Shown here: positions 1 through 10,476 of the stretch, piece by piece
Layout: each line of letters begins with the position of its first letter
Position numbering within the stretch: the first letter of the stretch is position 1
DNA from: Promerops cafer
Taxonomy: Eukaryota > Chordata > Aves > Passeriformes > Nectariniidae
Reading direction: 5' to 3'
DNA length: 64,000 nt
Assembly (NCBI GenBank): GCA_013398275.1
Contig: VZSE01015530.1
Location: 470,417-534,416 of the forward strand
Program-made: the position numbers and the translations under genes
The notes under the pieces: generated by a model
The model's input: only the letters and a program-made list of their open reading frames with translations
The model's database searches: none
What the model was told of the DNA's origin: nothing

Positions 1-650
1 TACAGCCGATAGTGTCCTTTTTCATGTGGAACAGTAAAAATCAGTTTTAATTCATTTATGAAGCCAACAGCCTAATTGGAGTGTTCCCACTCAAATAGCT
101 CTTTAAAAAGTGGCTCTCACAATTACAAGATACTCCTCACATACAGAAATATTGGTTGTTTTGTATGTTCATTTTGCTACAATTTGGTTTTCCAGTCTCA
201 CAGTCTGTGCAGTTAAAGTTTCAAAAGCCAGTCTATTGCTAAGCAGTACGTGCTTCTCTAACTCCTTTTTTATCTTTGAGTACATTTGTTTGCTTTCTAC
301 ATTTAATGTCAGGCTCAATAAGCCTGTTTTTGTCAGGAGGTACTCCAGTGTTCACTAGTGTTTTTCTGGGACTTTTTTGTTTGTTTATATTCACTCATTT
401 TACATTCATATCTGCAAGTTTGTTTTCTGTTCATCGTATTTGTAACAAATTCATTCATTTCTGCAAATACGAGGAGTAGGTTAGTTTGTCAGATTATTTT
501 TTTAGGCATCAGCTGTTTAACAAAATAAAGCCTTTTAACCCTCTCTGTGAAAGCTCATGAACATATGAAATCTCTGGCAAACTCACATTAAATGATTTTC
601 ACGTCATAGGATTTTGCCTGTTAACTGTGCCAGCATTTAATTTCGTCTTA
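1..650. other. unique AT-rich DNA, nothing recognised
   Basis: No repeat family, exon or RNA gene is visible. Two overlapping frames of 67-82 codons have no domain, no biased composition and no splice context, and are most likely chance. Confidence 0.6.
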
Positions 651-773
651 GTTACAGAATACTCTGAGTTGGTGTCCTCAAGTCCAGCTGTAAAGTGAAT
701 GGGCCATATGGGGATCAAGCCCTCCGCCTTGGTGCTACGAGCACCATTTTCTAACCAACCGAGCTAAATGTTG
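651..773 (-). mobile_element. TguSINE1-like SINE: tRNA-Ile-derived head with CR1-like tail
   Basis: Read on the minus strand, the element opens near 773 with a tRNA-like head. A box A stretch (TAGCTCGGTTGG) is followed by an anticodon-arm region and a box B stretch (GGCTTGATCCC) close to the polymerase III consensus. The whole head resembles tRNA-Ile. It is followed by an attcac linker and a tail (tggacttgag...aactcagagtattctgt) that matches the 3' end of a CR1 LINE with a small deletion. This tRNA-Ile plus CR1 layout is what I recall for TguSINE1, a passerine SINE thought to be moved by CR1. The second copy at 48465-48601 shares both modules. The anticodon stem is altered and the 3' end runs straight into CR1-like sequence, so it is not a functional tRNA gene. 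The family name is from memory; the tRNA-CR1 chimera is directly visible. Confidence 0.75.
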
Positions 774-1923
774 TTTAGTCCTACAGACAACCACGTTTAA
801 CTGAGGTGCCCTAAATCTAGGAATCAAGCATACATTTCAAGCCAGTCTTGTAAGCACACTCAGCTATGTAAACAGTAGAGATATGAAAGATTTTCTACAG
901 AAATTAATCTCACTTCCGTAGGACCGTGTCTTCAGATGGGTAGGACAGCATTCCTGGAGATGCTGTCATAGGTGCATATCTTGTGATAGAAGCAGCAGCT
1001 ATTCTGTATTTGGGTTGTGTGCCCTAATACACATTTATTTCGCAGAGCCAAATTCCTAATTTCCAGAACTATAAAATAGGTGACTCCTACAGAACATATG
1101 AGTTATTTTTCCCTGCTTAGCCTAGGAAAATAGTGTATTCAGTAACCATCGGCCTAAAGTGTCACACAATTAATCTTTCCCTACAATAATTCATAGTCAG
1201 TATGCAGGTAAACAAGAATGTTAAAAAAGAGTTTAAAAGTGTTACAAAAATGTCAAAAGTTAAAAAAAAATCTTTTCTGCAGATACTGTTGAACTGTACT
1301 CAGATTCAAAATGCTGATTCCAGACATGGATAAAGATGTGAAGCAGCCAGTTATAATGAAGTGGAGGCAATGTTTTGCTGCTTTTTTGATGCCTATAGTT
1401 GTTAGCAGTGAAAAACAATGTTTCATTCTAGTCAGAGTTTCTCACTCTAATTCTCTTAGCAGTAATTCCAAATATGTTAGATTTTGTTGTTTGGCAACTC
1501 CTGAATACTCAGGATTTCCATTGTTACTGGACACAAATTTATGGGGCAGGGAGAAGCTAGAAAGGCTATATAGCATTTTTATTATTGCTCAGCACAGTGC
1601 ACATGAGTAAGAAAATGCATGAGTGCTGTGCATTCTCAGTACCCTCGGCCTCAGCCTGATTCACCGACTGTGGCCTTTTCACCTTCATAAAATATTTGTA
1701 AGTCTTTTTATTGTGTACTCAAGATTTCTAGGTCTGTTATTTCCAGGAAAACATATTTTAAGTGAGAACCCAGAAAGCACTGTCAGAACGTAAGCTTCCC
1801 ATACCCTAAACCCACCCATTAGATTCTGCTGCTGCTTAAAGTTTGAAGCAGTTGGAAACTGGACACCTATGGACAAGCGAGTGGGGCTAATATCCCCAGC
1901 TGCTAAGAAGCCAGCTCCCTCAT

Positions 1924-1966
1924 TTCTGAAGCAATGGAAAGCTCAAGACTTCCCATTGCTTCAGAA
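1924..1966. repeat. perfect 14-bp inverted repeat with 15-nt loop
   Basis: Arms 1924-1937 (TTCTGAAGCAATGG) and 1953-1966 are exact reverse complements around a 15-nt spacer. The right arm is followed by another partial copy (agaagcaatgctg), so the core aagcaatg occurs again. Transcribed, it would fold into a stable hairpin. The stem is shorter than a usual microRNA precursor. Confidence 0.85.
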
Positions 1967-3149
1967 GCAATGCTGAACTGATCTCCTGGTGATCACGGTG
2001 GATAGGGCAACCGCCTTATAAATCTGATCTGGGAATGCACCTGGCTTCCGTGGTGTTTCCCAAACAGCTGGATGGGATGGAGGAGTCCAGAGCCATGGGG
2101 TAGGGAAGCTCATACCCGCATCTGTCCAGTTTACGCTCATCTACTTAACACTAATTGCAAACATGTCTTTTTTCTTTCTACCTTAAGAACAGGGAGGGTT
2201 CTTCAAAGGACTCCTTTTCTAGGAGATATGTGGGAATTTTAAGTGTGAATTCTTAAAAAGTTTTTTGTAATTTTATTGACAGCACACTCCTAGAACATTT
2301 TTGAAAATACAGCTGTATTCACTTCATGCATAACCAGAGAATCAGTTTTTGAAAAAAGGATGTTTTGGAGGGAAAATGGGGGCTGAAAGAGTTTTCTCCT
2401 TTATTTTCTAAAATTGTTAAGGATTTTATGTTTAAAAAATAATTCTACAACAGTCAGTAGCACACCATACTGTTTCTATTTAGGCTTTCTTGAAGGTGTT
2501 AAAACTCTTTGATGTGAAGGTTATCTTGTAATTGAATGTGTGTGCACAGTACATACTGAAAGAAATTCTAACTCTGCCTACAGAGGAATTGCATTTTTAA
2601 GCATTTCTTGCATGAGTGAGCTAGGACTGTGATGTTATTCAGAGTCACACTATTTAAACTCAGATACCAAATCAATGAAATCTCCATCCCAATTCTAAGC
2701 AAGTCTTGAGTCCAGACAAGTAACAAGACTAAAGTCCAGTAAGAAAATACCCTAAGTGGAAAAGTTCTACTGCTGTTGAAATGTTAACAGTAAGGAAGAG
2801 TTACAGATCATGAAATTGTTTGTCTTGACAAGCAACTGCTGCCAGTAAAAACAAGACAAAAGCAGTACTTTGACTGACTGAAGCTGACCTCTGTCAGTTA
2901 CTTTGTCAGAGAAAAAATGGCAAGATGTCACTGTGATCATGAATAGGCTCATAAATACTCAAATCTCCACCTCGTATTTTGAAATACTCAGATTTCAAAC
3001 ACATATGAATTAGTTTGGTAAAATTGAGTTGTGCTGATTTCTTGGCAAACGAATTGATTACTATATTATGCAAAACCTCTAGAGCAAATGTATGTGAATG
3101 TTTCCGGAGTTCCAGAAGGTTAAACGTTGTACTGTGATGACAGCAGCTG

Positions 3150-3540
3150 GGGAGACAAGCCTGAATTTCTGCACAGTATACAGTCCCAACTCCGTTCACA
3201 AATTTATGCCACTGTAGGGTGCAAGGCATCAGGTCTGCATACAGCAACATTGTTGTCTGGCTGTGGGAACACTTCCCCAGTCATCTGGTGCTTCAGCAGA
3301 GTTCATCAAATCTGTTATTTCTATGTATGAGGAGAGGAGGAAAAGCAAAGCTGAAAGCAATGGGAAGCCTGTCACTGAGTTTGTCTGCATCACACCATCC
3401 CTGTGAACTCAGTGTGCCAATTGTGCCAGGGAAGTGGGCAAGGAGGCAGAGTCTTTTTACCTCTCCACAGAGGGTGCTACTGCCTGCAGGTGAAGTTGAA
3501 CTGCTGAGGAGGGGATTAACCCTCACAGTGTGAGGATATT
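3150..3540. other. GC-richer unclassified patch
   Basis: This stretch is visibly richer in G and C than its AT-rich surroundings and carries overlapping frames of 67-104 codons on both strands. The frames match nothing I know. It could be a decayed LTR, an old retrocopy or a transcribed non-coding exon. I cannot decide among these from sequence alone. Confidence 0.25.
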
Positions 3541-6500
3541 TGGATCAGAATGGCAGCTGGTTAGGCTGTTGGATCAGGCATGTGGGGAGCGAATGAGTCT
3601 CTTTGCTAACTACAAAAGAAAAAGTTATTTGGAAGGTTACAAGAATTTTACAGTGTCAAAAGCCTAAAAATGCAACTATTATTCACCAGTAAAGAAACTA
3701 TTCAGAGTAAAGGTTGTCTTATTTTGAGAGAATTTTGTAACACACCAGTGAGGAGATTAATGTGTAGTTTTTGGCAGGATATGAAGGGCTTTGAGTTTTA
3801 ACAATTTGCAAAAAAAATCGGATGTGCTAAAATTGTTATGAAATACAAGTCAATATTGATGGTCTTTAACAGCACAGTATGACTTTTAGACAATTTAAAA
3901 AAAAATATCATTGCAATACAAGTGGGTCTTGATGGAATTTTTATTCTGAAAACTGCCTACTTTGCATATGCAGGGATATATTTACAAAAAAAACTCCCAA
4001 TAGACCAAGCAGCTACCTCCTTACACTATGGGAAAAAGAAGAAAGGTATAAAAATATGATGATAATAAAGAAGAGAGGTTTAAGAAGTGCATTTGTTAGG
4101 AGCTTTACTGAATTTTTAACCATATGGCATAAGACTTCCCAAATAAATTTTAGTTCTCTGTCAAGACTCCTAGAAAATTAGTATGGTGAATGAAATAAAT
4201 AGAGGTATAATCTGATTCCACAGTCAATTTTGCAGTGCTAAAAGTACAAACAAAAAACAAAGGAACAAAAGGTCCCCAAGCTTGTTGTTTCTTTTACTAC
4301 AAGTACCAAACAGGATAGCAAAAAATTGCTTAATGAAAGGGCTGAAATACATTGTGACATTTCTGAAAATCAGATCCAAAAAGTGTGTACATTTGCTAGC
4401 TGTAAGTGAACCATATACCTGCTAAATACTTACTAGATACAAATACATACATACATTACTGTAAATGCTATGGTGCATTCTTTTCTGAAACTGGGTTAGA
4501 ACCTTACATTTGGAATTAATGCACAGAAAACAAGGAGTCTTTCAAAGGTATCACCTTTGAAAAGTAAGGATTAAGTCTTACAGAGATACTTTGCTATATC
4601 TTCCTCAGTTTCTGTGTTAATTCAGGAAGACTACTGTGGAGATTATAAGAAATGAAGAATCATGCTCAGGTTATGCATATTCTGGTTTCTGCCTTGATGA
4701 ATGCAGTGTTGATTGCTTCCTACAGATGCAGCAATTCATGTGTTGCCACTTTCCAATGTACAAAGGCACAAAAAAAGGAGCCAAGAAAAGTCTGGAAAAA
4801 CCTGTAACTCATTGGTAAGGGCCAACTTTTCATTGAAATTACTTTTCATAAAAAACTGTTCATATCTGTCTGCCTAGCTGTTATAAGCAGTTAATCTCTT
4901 AAGAACAAAGGTTGTTAGAATTTTAATTTGATAAAATTAATAATATTTATTGTATTACATAATATTATATGGTAAAGAACAGCATAGAATATCATATGTC
5001 TGAGATGTTACCCACCTTTTCACATAAAAATATCGCCTGTGTATTTTTGCATGAGGGACAATGTCAGTGGAAGAGGTGTGTTCCCTGGCAAGTCATCATT
5101 AGGCAAAGGATATCTTAATTGAAGAATAGTAAATGGAAAAAAATGTGTGTGGGAAAGACTAGGAGCAAATGCACAAGGGGTGAAGAGGGAGCACAGTTAT
5201 CTCTGAGGATGAGAGGAACAGATGTATGGGTATATAGTTACTTGAAATCATAAAAAAATTGCACACATGTTCATAAGGAGAAACTAAATATTCACTTTCA
5301 GTCTGTATTTTTGTTGCAGAATTTTCTTCTGTTAATTGAATTTTTCCCAGTCATAATAGCTAAGAAAATGAAGAGGGTAAAAAACCCAGTATCGATATTC
5401 ATTTAGATGTAAGCGTTTTGTTTCCATGAAAAATGCAGTAGATGTATCAATAAACATGCTGAAGGTTGTAAGGATTATAAAGAAAATTTTATAAGTAACT
5501 TGATTTTGAATGAAGCTTAAGATCTAGAGATCAATGTAGCCCCTTGTATCCTCAAAAATAATCAAAATAAGCATGCTGGCACTTCTAATATTTGACCTGT
5601 AAGGCTGATTCTTAGAAATAATAAGTGGAGTTTTTCCAGCTTCCGTTGAATTTACCTGTCACTCATCACAGAATCAAATTTGATAGAAGAATACAGATGG
5701 AAAGAGAGAAAGGACAGACAGAAAAATCATGAAAATCCCAGAATGGATCTGAAAACTGAATAATCACGTGCCTTTTTAAAAATAAATATTATTCTCTTAC
5801 TTGATGTACCAGGTCAAGTTCTTTTGTTCCTTCACATATCTGTTGATAGTCCATGATTCTAGCAGGAGGGAGAAGTAATGTATCAGATGAGAAGATGGGG
5901 AAGAAATTTTTGTCAGATACAGCTGGTTTCGTGAAATAGAACCTGTGTGTCTGAACAGAAGATTAATTTTATGACTGACATCTACCTGGGGCTGTCTTAT
6001 CTGACATGACAGAAACTGTAGAAGGAGATGTGTAAAAAGATAGGACTGAAACATCAGGCCATGTAAATGTCATAGTGGTTATGCATTACACATTCCATCA
6101 TGGGAAATTAAAAGGTTAATGACAATCCCTGTTTTCCAAAACAATACACTTTCCAATTTTTAAATGTTTTGTCAGCAAAGGGAGAGCAATATCTAGGGGA
6201 ACATGGGAGAAAACAATAAACCCTTCTAACATCTGTTCTGGTTTTTACTCATGAAATAAGCCCAGGAAGATGAAAAGGATTTGAGGATGTTTGCTGGGTG
6301 TGCTCTACTATGGCTCAACCTCAAGGGCACAATAAACTTAGAACAAGTGCTTAGAAACAGATCAAAGATCCAATGAATTATTTTGCATTTTTAACCTCTG
6401 ACCAAAACACCATATCCTGAATACTCTTGCTGTTAATTGGAGAGCTTAAAAGATAAGTAGCATACAGGGACAACCATTGCCATAGGAAAGCAAAACTGTG

Positions 6501-7186
6501 ATTAATTATGGCATATTCCCTTGTCTATTCAGTATGTTTATGTAAAATTTTTTTTTAATTGTTTCAGCAATAATATTAGAACTTTCCCCTATTGAGTAAT
6601 ATTTAAATTCATGAATATGCAAATCTACAAGGTGAGAATGTGCATAAATATCTATTGAGCTTATTGCTACCTATGTAAAAAAATTAAGCACAAATCTCAG
6701 TGAAAGTTGTTCATTACATTTTTCACAGTTTAGTGGCAAGAGTTAAATTGATTTTGAAATCTACGTCCATTTTGAAGAGGTCAATACTTAAGCAACTCCA
6801 TTTTCAATTTACACACTGGTCTATAACCCAATGATATTTCTTCAAAGTTCATTGAAAAGTCAGTGAGTCCTTTTCAGTCTGTCTTGAATAATAAGATAGC
6901 TCTGGATCAAGTTGGCTGCCTGTTAATTGCTGATGATAAAATGATTTGTATAAATTGACACAAAATATTTTGAATTATATGTATTCAATTTGATGACATT
7001 TTTTGTTTTTTTCTCATGTTTTGGTGACTAGTTACCCAAATATGTGAAATTCTTTCTAGTGGTATAACAAACTTAACAAAACAGGGAAGAAAGTGCTACT
7101 GAATTTTAATTCCATGAACTGAAATTGAAATTCATGTCAGTTCAGTATATTTCAACAACCAAATACTACTGAATAGTGGATAAATG

Positions 7187-7244
7187 CTTTTATTTGCATA
7201 ATGGTTTCCTTAAACCTTTAATTTGTATAACAGTTTCCTTAAAC
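7187..7244. repeat. 29-bp tandem duplication
   Basis: Two adjacent 29-bp units (7187-7215 and 7216-7244) differ at four positions and both end in gtttccttaaac. It is a local slippage-type duplication old enough to have diverged. Confidence 0.85.
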
Positions 7245-9518
7245 AATAACAGTAATGTTACTTTATACATATGAAAATCCTAGGATATGAATTTGATTGA
7301 AGTAAATAGGCTTTTGTTATTTAAATTAATAGTCTTAAATCCTTTATCTTGTATATTGACAAGTCTGTGTCTCCAACCAGAATGCTCTACTTTCTATTGG
7401 TTCAACCCTATACTCAGTGAAGTGGAACTAGGAACTTGAAATTCACGCAAAATTTCAGGATGCATTTATAAGCATTTACCTGGTTGTAAGAAAGTGTTAT
7501 GATCTACAAAAATCTGCATTTTACGCTTTACTGGATAAAAAGAGAAAGCTATAAAAGTAGAAGACAATTCCTTTTAAAGCTAATTGTGGCCTCTGTTGTT
7601 TTTATTAAAAGGAATGCCTCTTGATTGTCACACCTGGGTATATGACCCATAGCTTTAGATTCAGAAGAAATTCTGGTCATAAATAATTTTAGCATCAAAA
7701 TATGACTTCTATGTATATATTTTTCTTTTCCTAACCTTTTGATCTTGCCTTTTTACTATATATGATGATGGACATTGATACCTGTTTGGTCTTTCAAGGC
7801 AAATATAACAATTTTAGAATTTGTAGTCACATTGTGTAATAAAAAGAGACTAATATTCAGAGACTGACTTTTATGAATTACCTGTAATTTCTCGGATGGC
7901 ACCTTAGGGTTTGGTTTGTTGGTTTGTAATTTTTTTAAAATTAAAAAGTCCTGCTTAACATAAACAGTAGCAATTAGAAGAATTACATATGTCATTTCCC
8001 TTTTTTAGCATAAGGTAAAGACAAAAAAGATGATGCCATTTCATTAAAATGCAAATATGTCAACTAAAGTTTAGATAACTGAGTATTAATGACTTAATTA
8101 ACAGGATGAAACCTTCCTAAAAGCAAAGGGAAGATTCATTAATACCAGTCTGAGCACAGGTAATAACTGATTCCAATGGAGAAATACTGTCTTCAGTAAG
8201 AAAGTTTTTTCATAAAATCATGAGCTTGAATACATAATGGTTTATCTTTAGTGAATATATTCATGGTAAAATAAAAGACTGAATAAAATTGAAAGAAAAC
8301 TATCAGCTCTATCACAATTTCAGGTTAGGCAATTTAGATTTACTTCAACAGTTTTTCTAAATAAAGCTTTGATATGTTTCATGAAAGAAAAGTGCAATTT
8401 GCTGTTAAATTGGTCTATTTACATAAGTTTTGAGAGGAATAAACGTTCTCAGTAAAAAAGTAAGCACTTGTACTCTCTATAGCTCTGAACACTAATGATT
8501 ATGTGCCAAATACATCTAGCAAATAATTTCTCTTCTGTAATTCCAATAGGGTTTCTGTTGCTGAACTCAGAGATGAATTTAGTTCTTTGTGCTTCAAGAT
8601 CAATGACTAAAACTACAAGAGATGCTAGTCCTCAAATGCCAGTAATAAGCATATCAATTTAATATCCAGGTCCTCAAAACATTTGTCTATTTGTCTTTTA
8701 ATTCTGGAGTCACCCATAGCAGACAGGCAAAGACTTTAAACTTTATTGGTAAAGCTAACCTGTGTGTTTCAAGACATCTCTATGACTGCTTAAGCATTCA
8801 CAGTGCTTAATGGTCAGGTTGTACAACAGCAGTTACCAATAGTTGTTGTTCAAATGTGTAAACATTTTTATTCCACTTCAATTTTAGACACATGCAATGG
8901 CTTTTAACAAAGTTTGCATCATTTTCTTAATTTCATCACTTGAACCCATTGACCAAGTGATTTCAGGATGGCTATGAAGGAGGCTCTGCACAGATTGAAT
9001 TAGTTGTATCCACTGCAGCTTTCCAAGTATCTGAACTAAAGCATAAAGCTGTAGTTAAAGGTTTTCACAGAGCTTGTTTGAAACCAGGAAGCTGCATGTC
9101 TAAAGCAACATTAGTGGACAGAAACAAACCGGTCATGTCTTTAGCATTTACGTACACCTTGTGACTCATTTAGACTTCAAAATCATGACAGTTGTCTCTA
9201 TAATGTCATTAACACATCAGTTGTCTGCTAGAATCTCTGTGTAGTTTGGTACAACTGGCAAATTTCCTAGTGTTGAGACACTGACTTTTGGTATTTTGTG
9301 TTATGCCACTATTTTCTTTCACTTGTTATGATCCCCAGTTGAGTCTCTCCTTTGCATGTTTGATATATTAGAATAGCAGACTTCACATAACGTCCTAGAA
9401 AAAAATATAGTTGTGTTGATCTGGCATTGGACAGGAAGATAGATTACAAATGTCATGTTGAAGTTTGTTTCATGTCTACTCTAAAGGCATCTTACAGCAT
9501 TCTCCTAAAAACTAGCTT

Positions 9519-10476
9519 CCCATGGCTTGGACAGATGCACTTGTAGCTGGGTTAAAAATTGACTGGATGGCCAGGCCCAGAAAGTGGTGGTGGATGGATT
9601 TACATCCAGATGGGAACCAGTCACTAGTGGTGTGCCCCAGGGCAGAGTGTTAGGGCCAGTCCTGTTAAATCTCTTCACTATCTGGACAAGAGGATTGAGG
9701 GCACGCTCAATGAGTTTCAGATGACAGCAGCTTGGGTGGGAATGTAGATCTGCTGCAGGATAGCAAGGCTCTGCAGAGGGACCTGGACAGGCTTGATTGA
9801 TACCAGGATGATTGTATGGGGTTCAAAATGACCAAGTGCTGAGTCCTGCACTTGGGTCACAACAAGCCCAGGCAGTGCTACAGGCTGGGGCAGAGTGGTT
9901 GGAAAGCTGCCTGGTGGAAAAGGGCCTGGAGGTGCTGGTAGGCAGCTGGCTGAATGTGAGCCAGGGTGTGCCCAGGTTGACAAGAAGGTCAATGGCATCC
10001 TGGCCTGTGTCAGCAACAATGTGGCCAGCAGGACCAGGGCAGTGATTGTGCCCCTGTGCCCAGCACTGGTGAGGCCACACCTCAAAACCTGTGTCCAATT
10101 TGGGCCCATCACTGCAAGAAACACATTGAGGAGCTAGAGTAAGTCCAGAGAAGGGCAATGGAGCTGGGGAAGGGTCTGGAGCAAAAGTCCTTTGAGGAGC
10201 ACCTGGGGGAGCTGGGGATGTTTAGTCTGAGAAAGGAAAGATCAGGGGGAACCTTATCACTCTCTGCAACTGCTTGAAAGGAGATTTTGGATAGGTGGGG
10301 GTTGGTCTTTTCTCCCACTTAACAGGTAACAGAATGAGAGGAAATACTCCATTGTGCCGTGGGAGGTTTTCATTGGAGACAGGGTTTCGTGGTGAGGATA
10401 GCAGTGCTAGACTAGGGGTAGGAGTCAATGATTTTAAAGGTCTTTTGCAACCTTAGTGATTCTGTGGTTCTCTGTC
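9519..10476 (+). mobile_element. CR1 LINE fragment: 3' part of ORF2 (reverse transcriptase) plus 3' end
   Basis: A 5'-truncated CR1 retrotransposon, about 0.96 kb. Translation around 9629-9676 gives GVPQGRVLGPVLLNLF, the CR1 reverse transcriptase signature before the catalytic FADD box. The FADD region itself (about 9715-9730) is frameshifted, so the enzyme is dead. Further fragments follow in different frames: AEWLESCLVEKGLEVLV (about 9885-9935), then KKVNGILAC and RPHLKTCVQF (about 9980-10100). After the RT C-terminus the copy reads through ggggttggtcttttctccca, then jumps at about 10365-10380 to the last part of the 3' region (ttaaaggtcttttgcaacc, then gattctgtgg). Compared with the consensus as I recall it, roughly 150 bp are missing there. 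Frames on the opposite strand, including one of 135 codons, are shadows. Such 5'-truncated copies are typical of CR1 in birds and carry no function. Confidence 0.93.

Larger units (their letters stand above)
774..9518. other. long unique AT-rich span without genes
   Basis: About 8.7 kb with no recognisable interspersed repeat. Within it I see an inverted repeat (1924-1966), a 29-bp tandem duplication (7187-7244) and a GC-richer unclassified patch (about 3150-3540). Frames up to 114 codons occur on both strands but show no domains or exon-like structure. Confidence 0.55.

Noticed and set aside
651..773. Functional tRNA-Ile gene
   Set aside because: The acceptor and anticodon stems are damaged, and the sequence runs directly into a CR1-like tail with no terminator, so a SINE is the better call.
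1924..1966. microRNA precursor
   Set aside because: Paired arms of 14 bp are shorter than the roughly 22-bp duplex plus lower stem expected; kept only as an inverted repeat.
5655..5700. Inverted CR1 3' end (text tcacagaatca)
   Set aside because: Only about 11 bases match and the following sequence diverges completely.
9717..10124. 135-codon minus-strand frame
   Set aside because: Antisense to the decayed CR1 reverse transcriptase; open only because of the GC-rich element.
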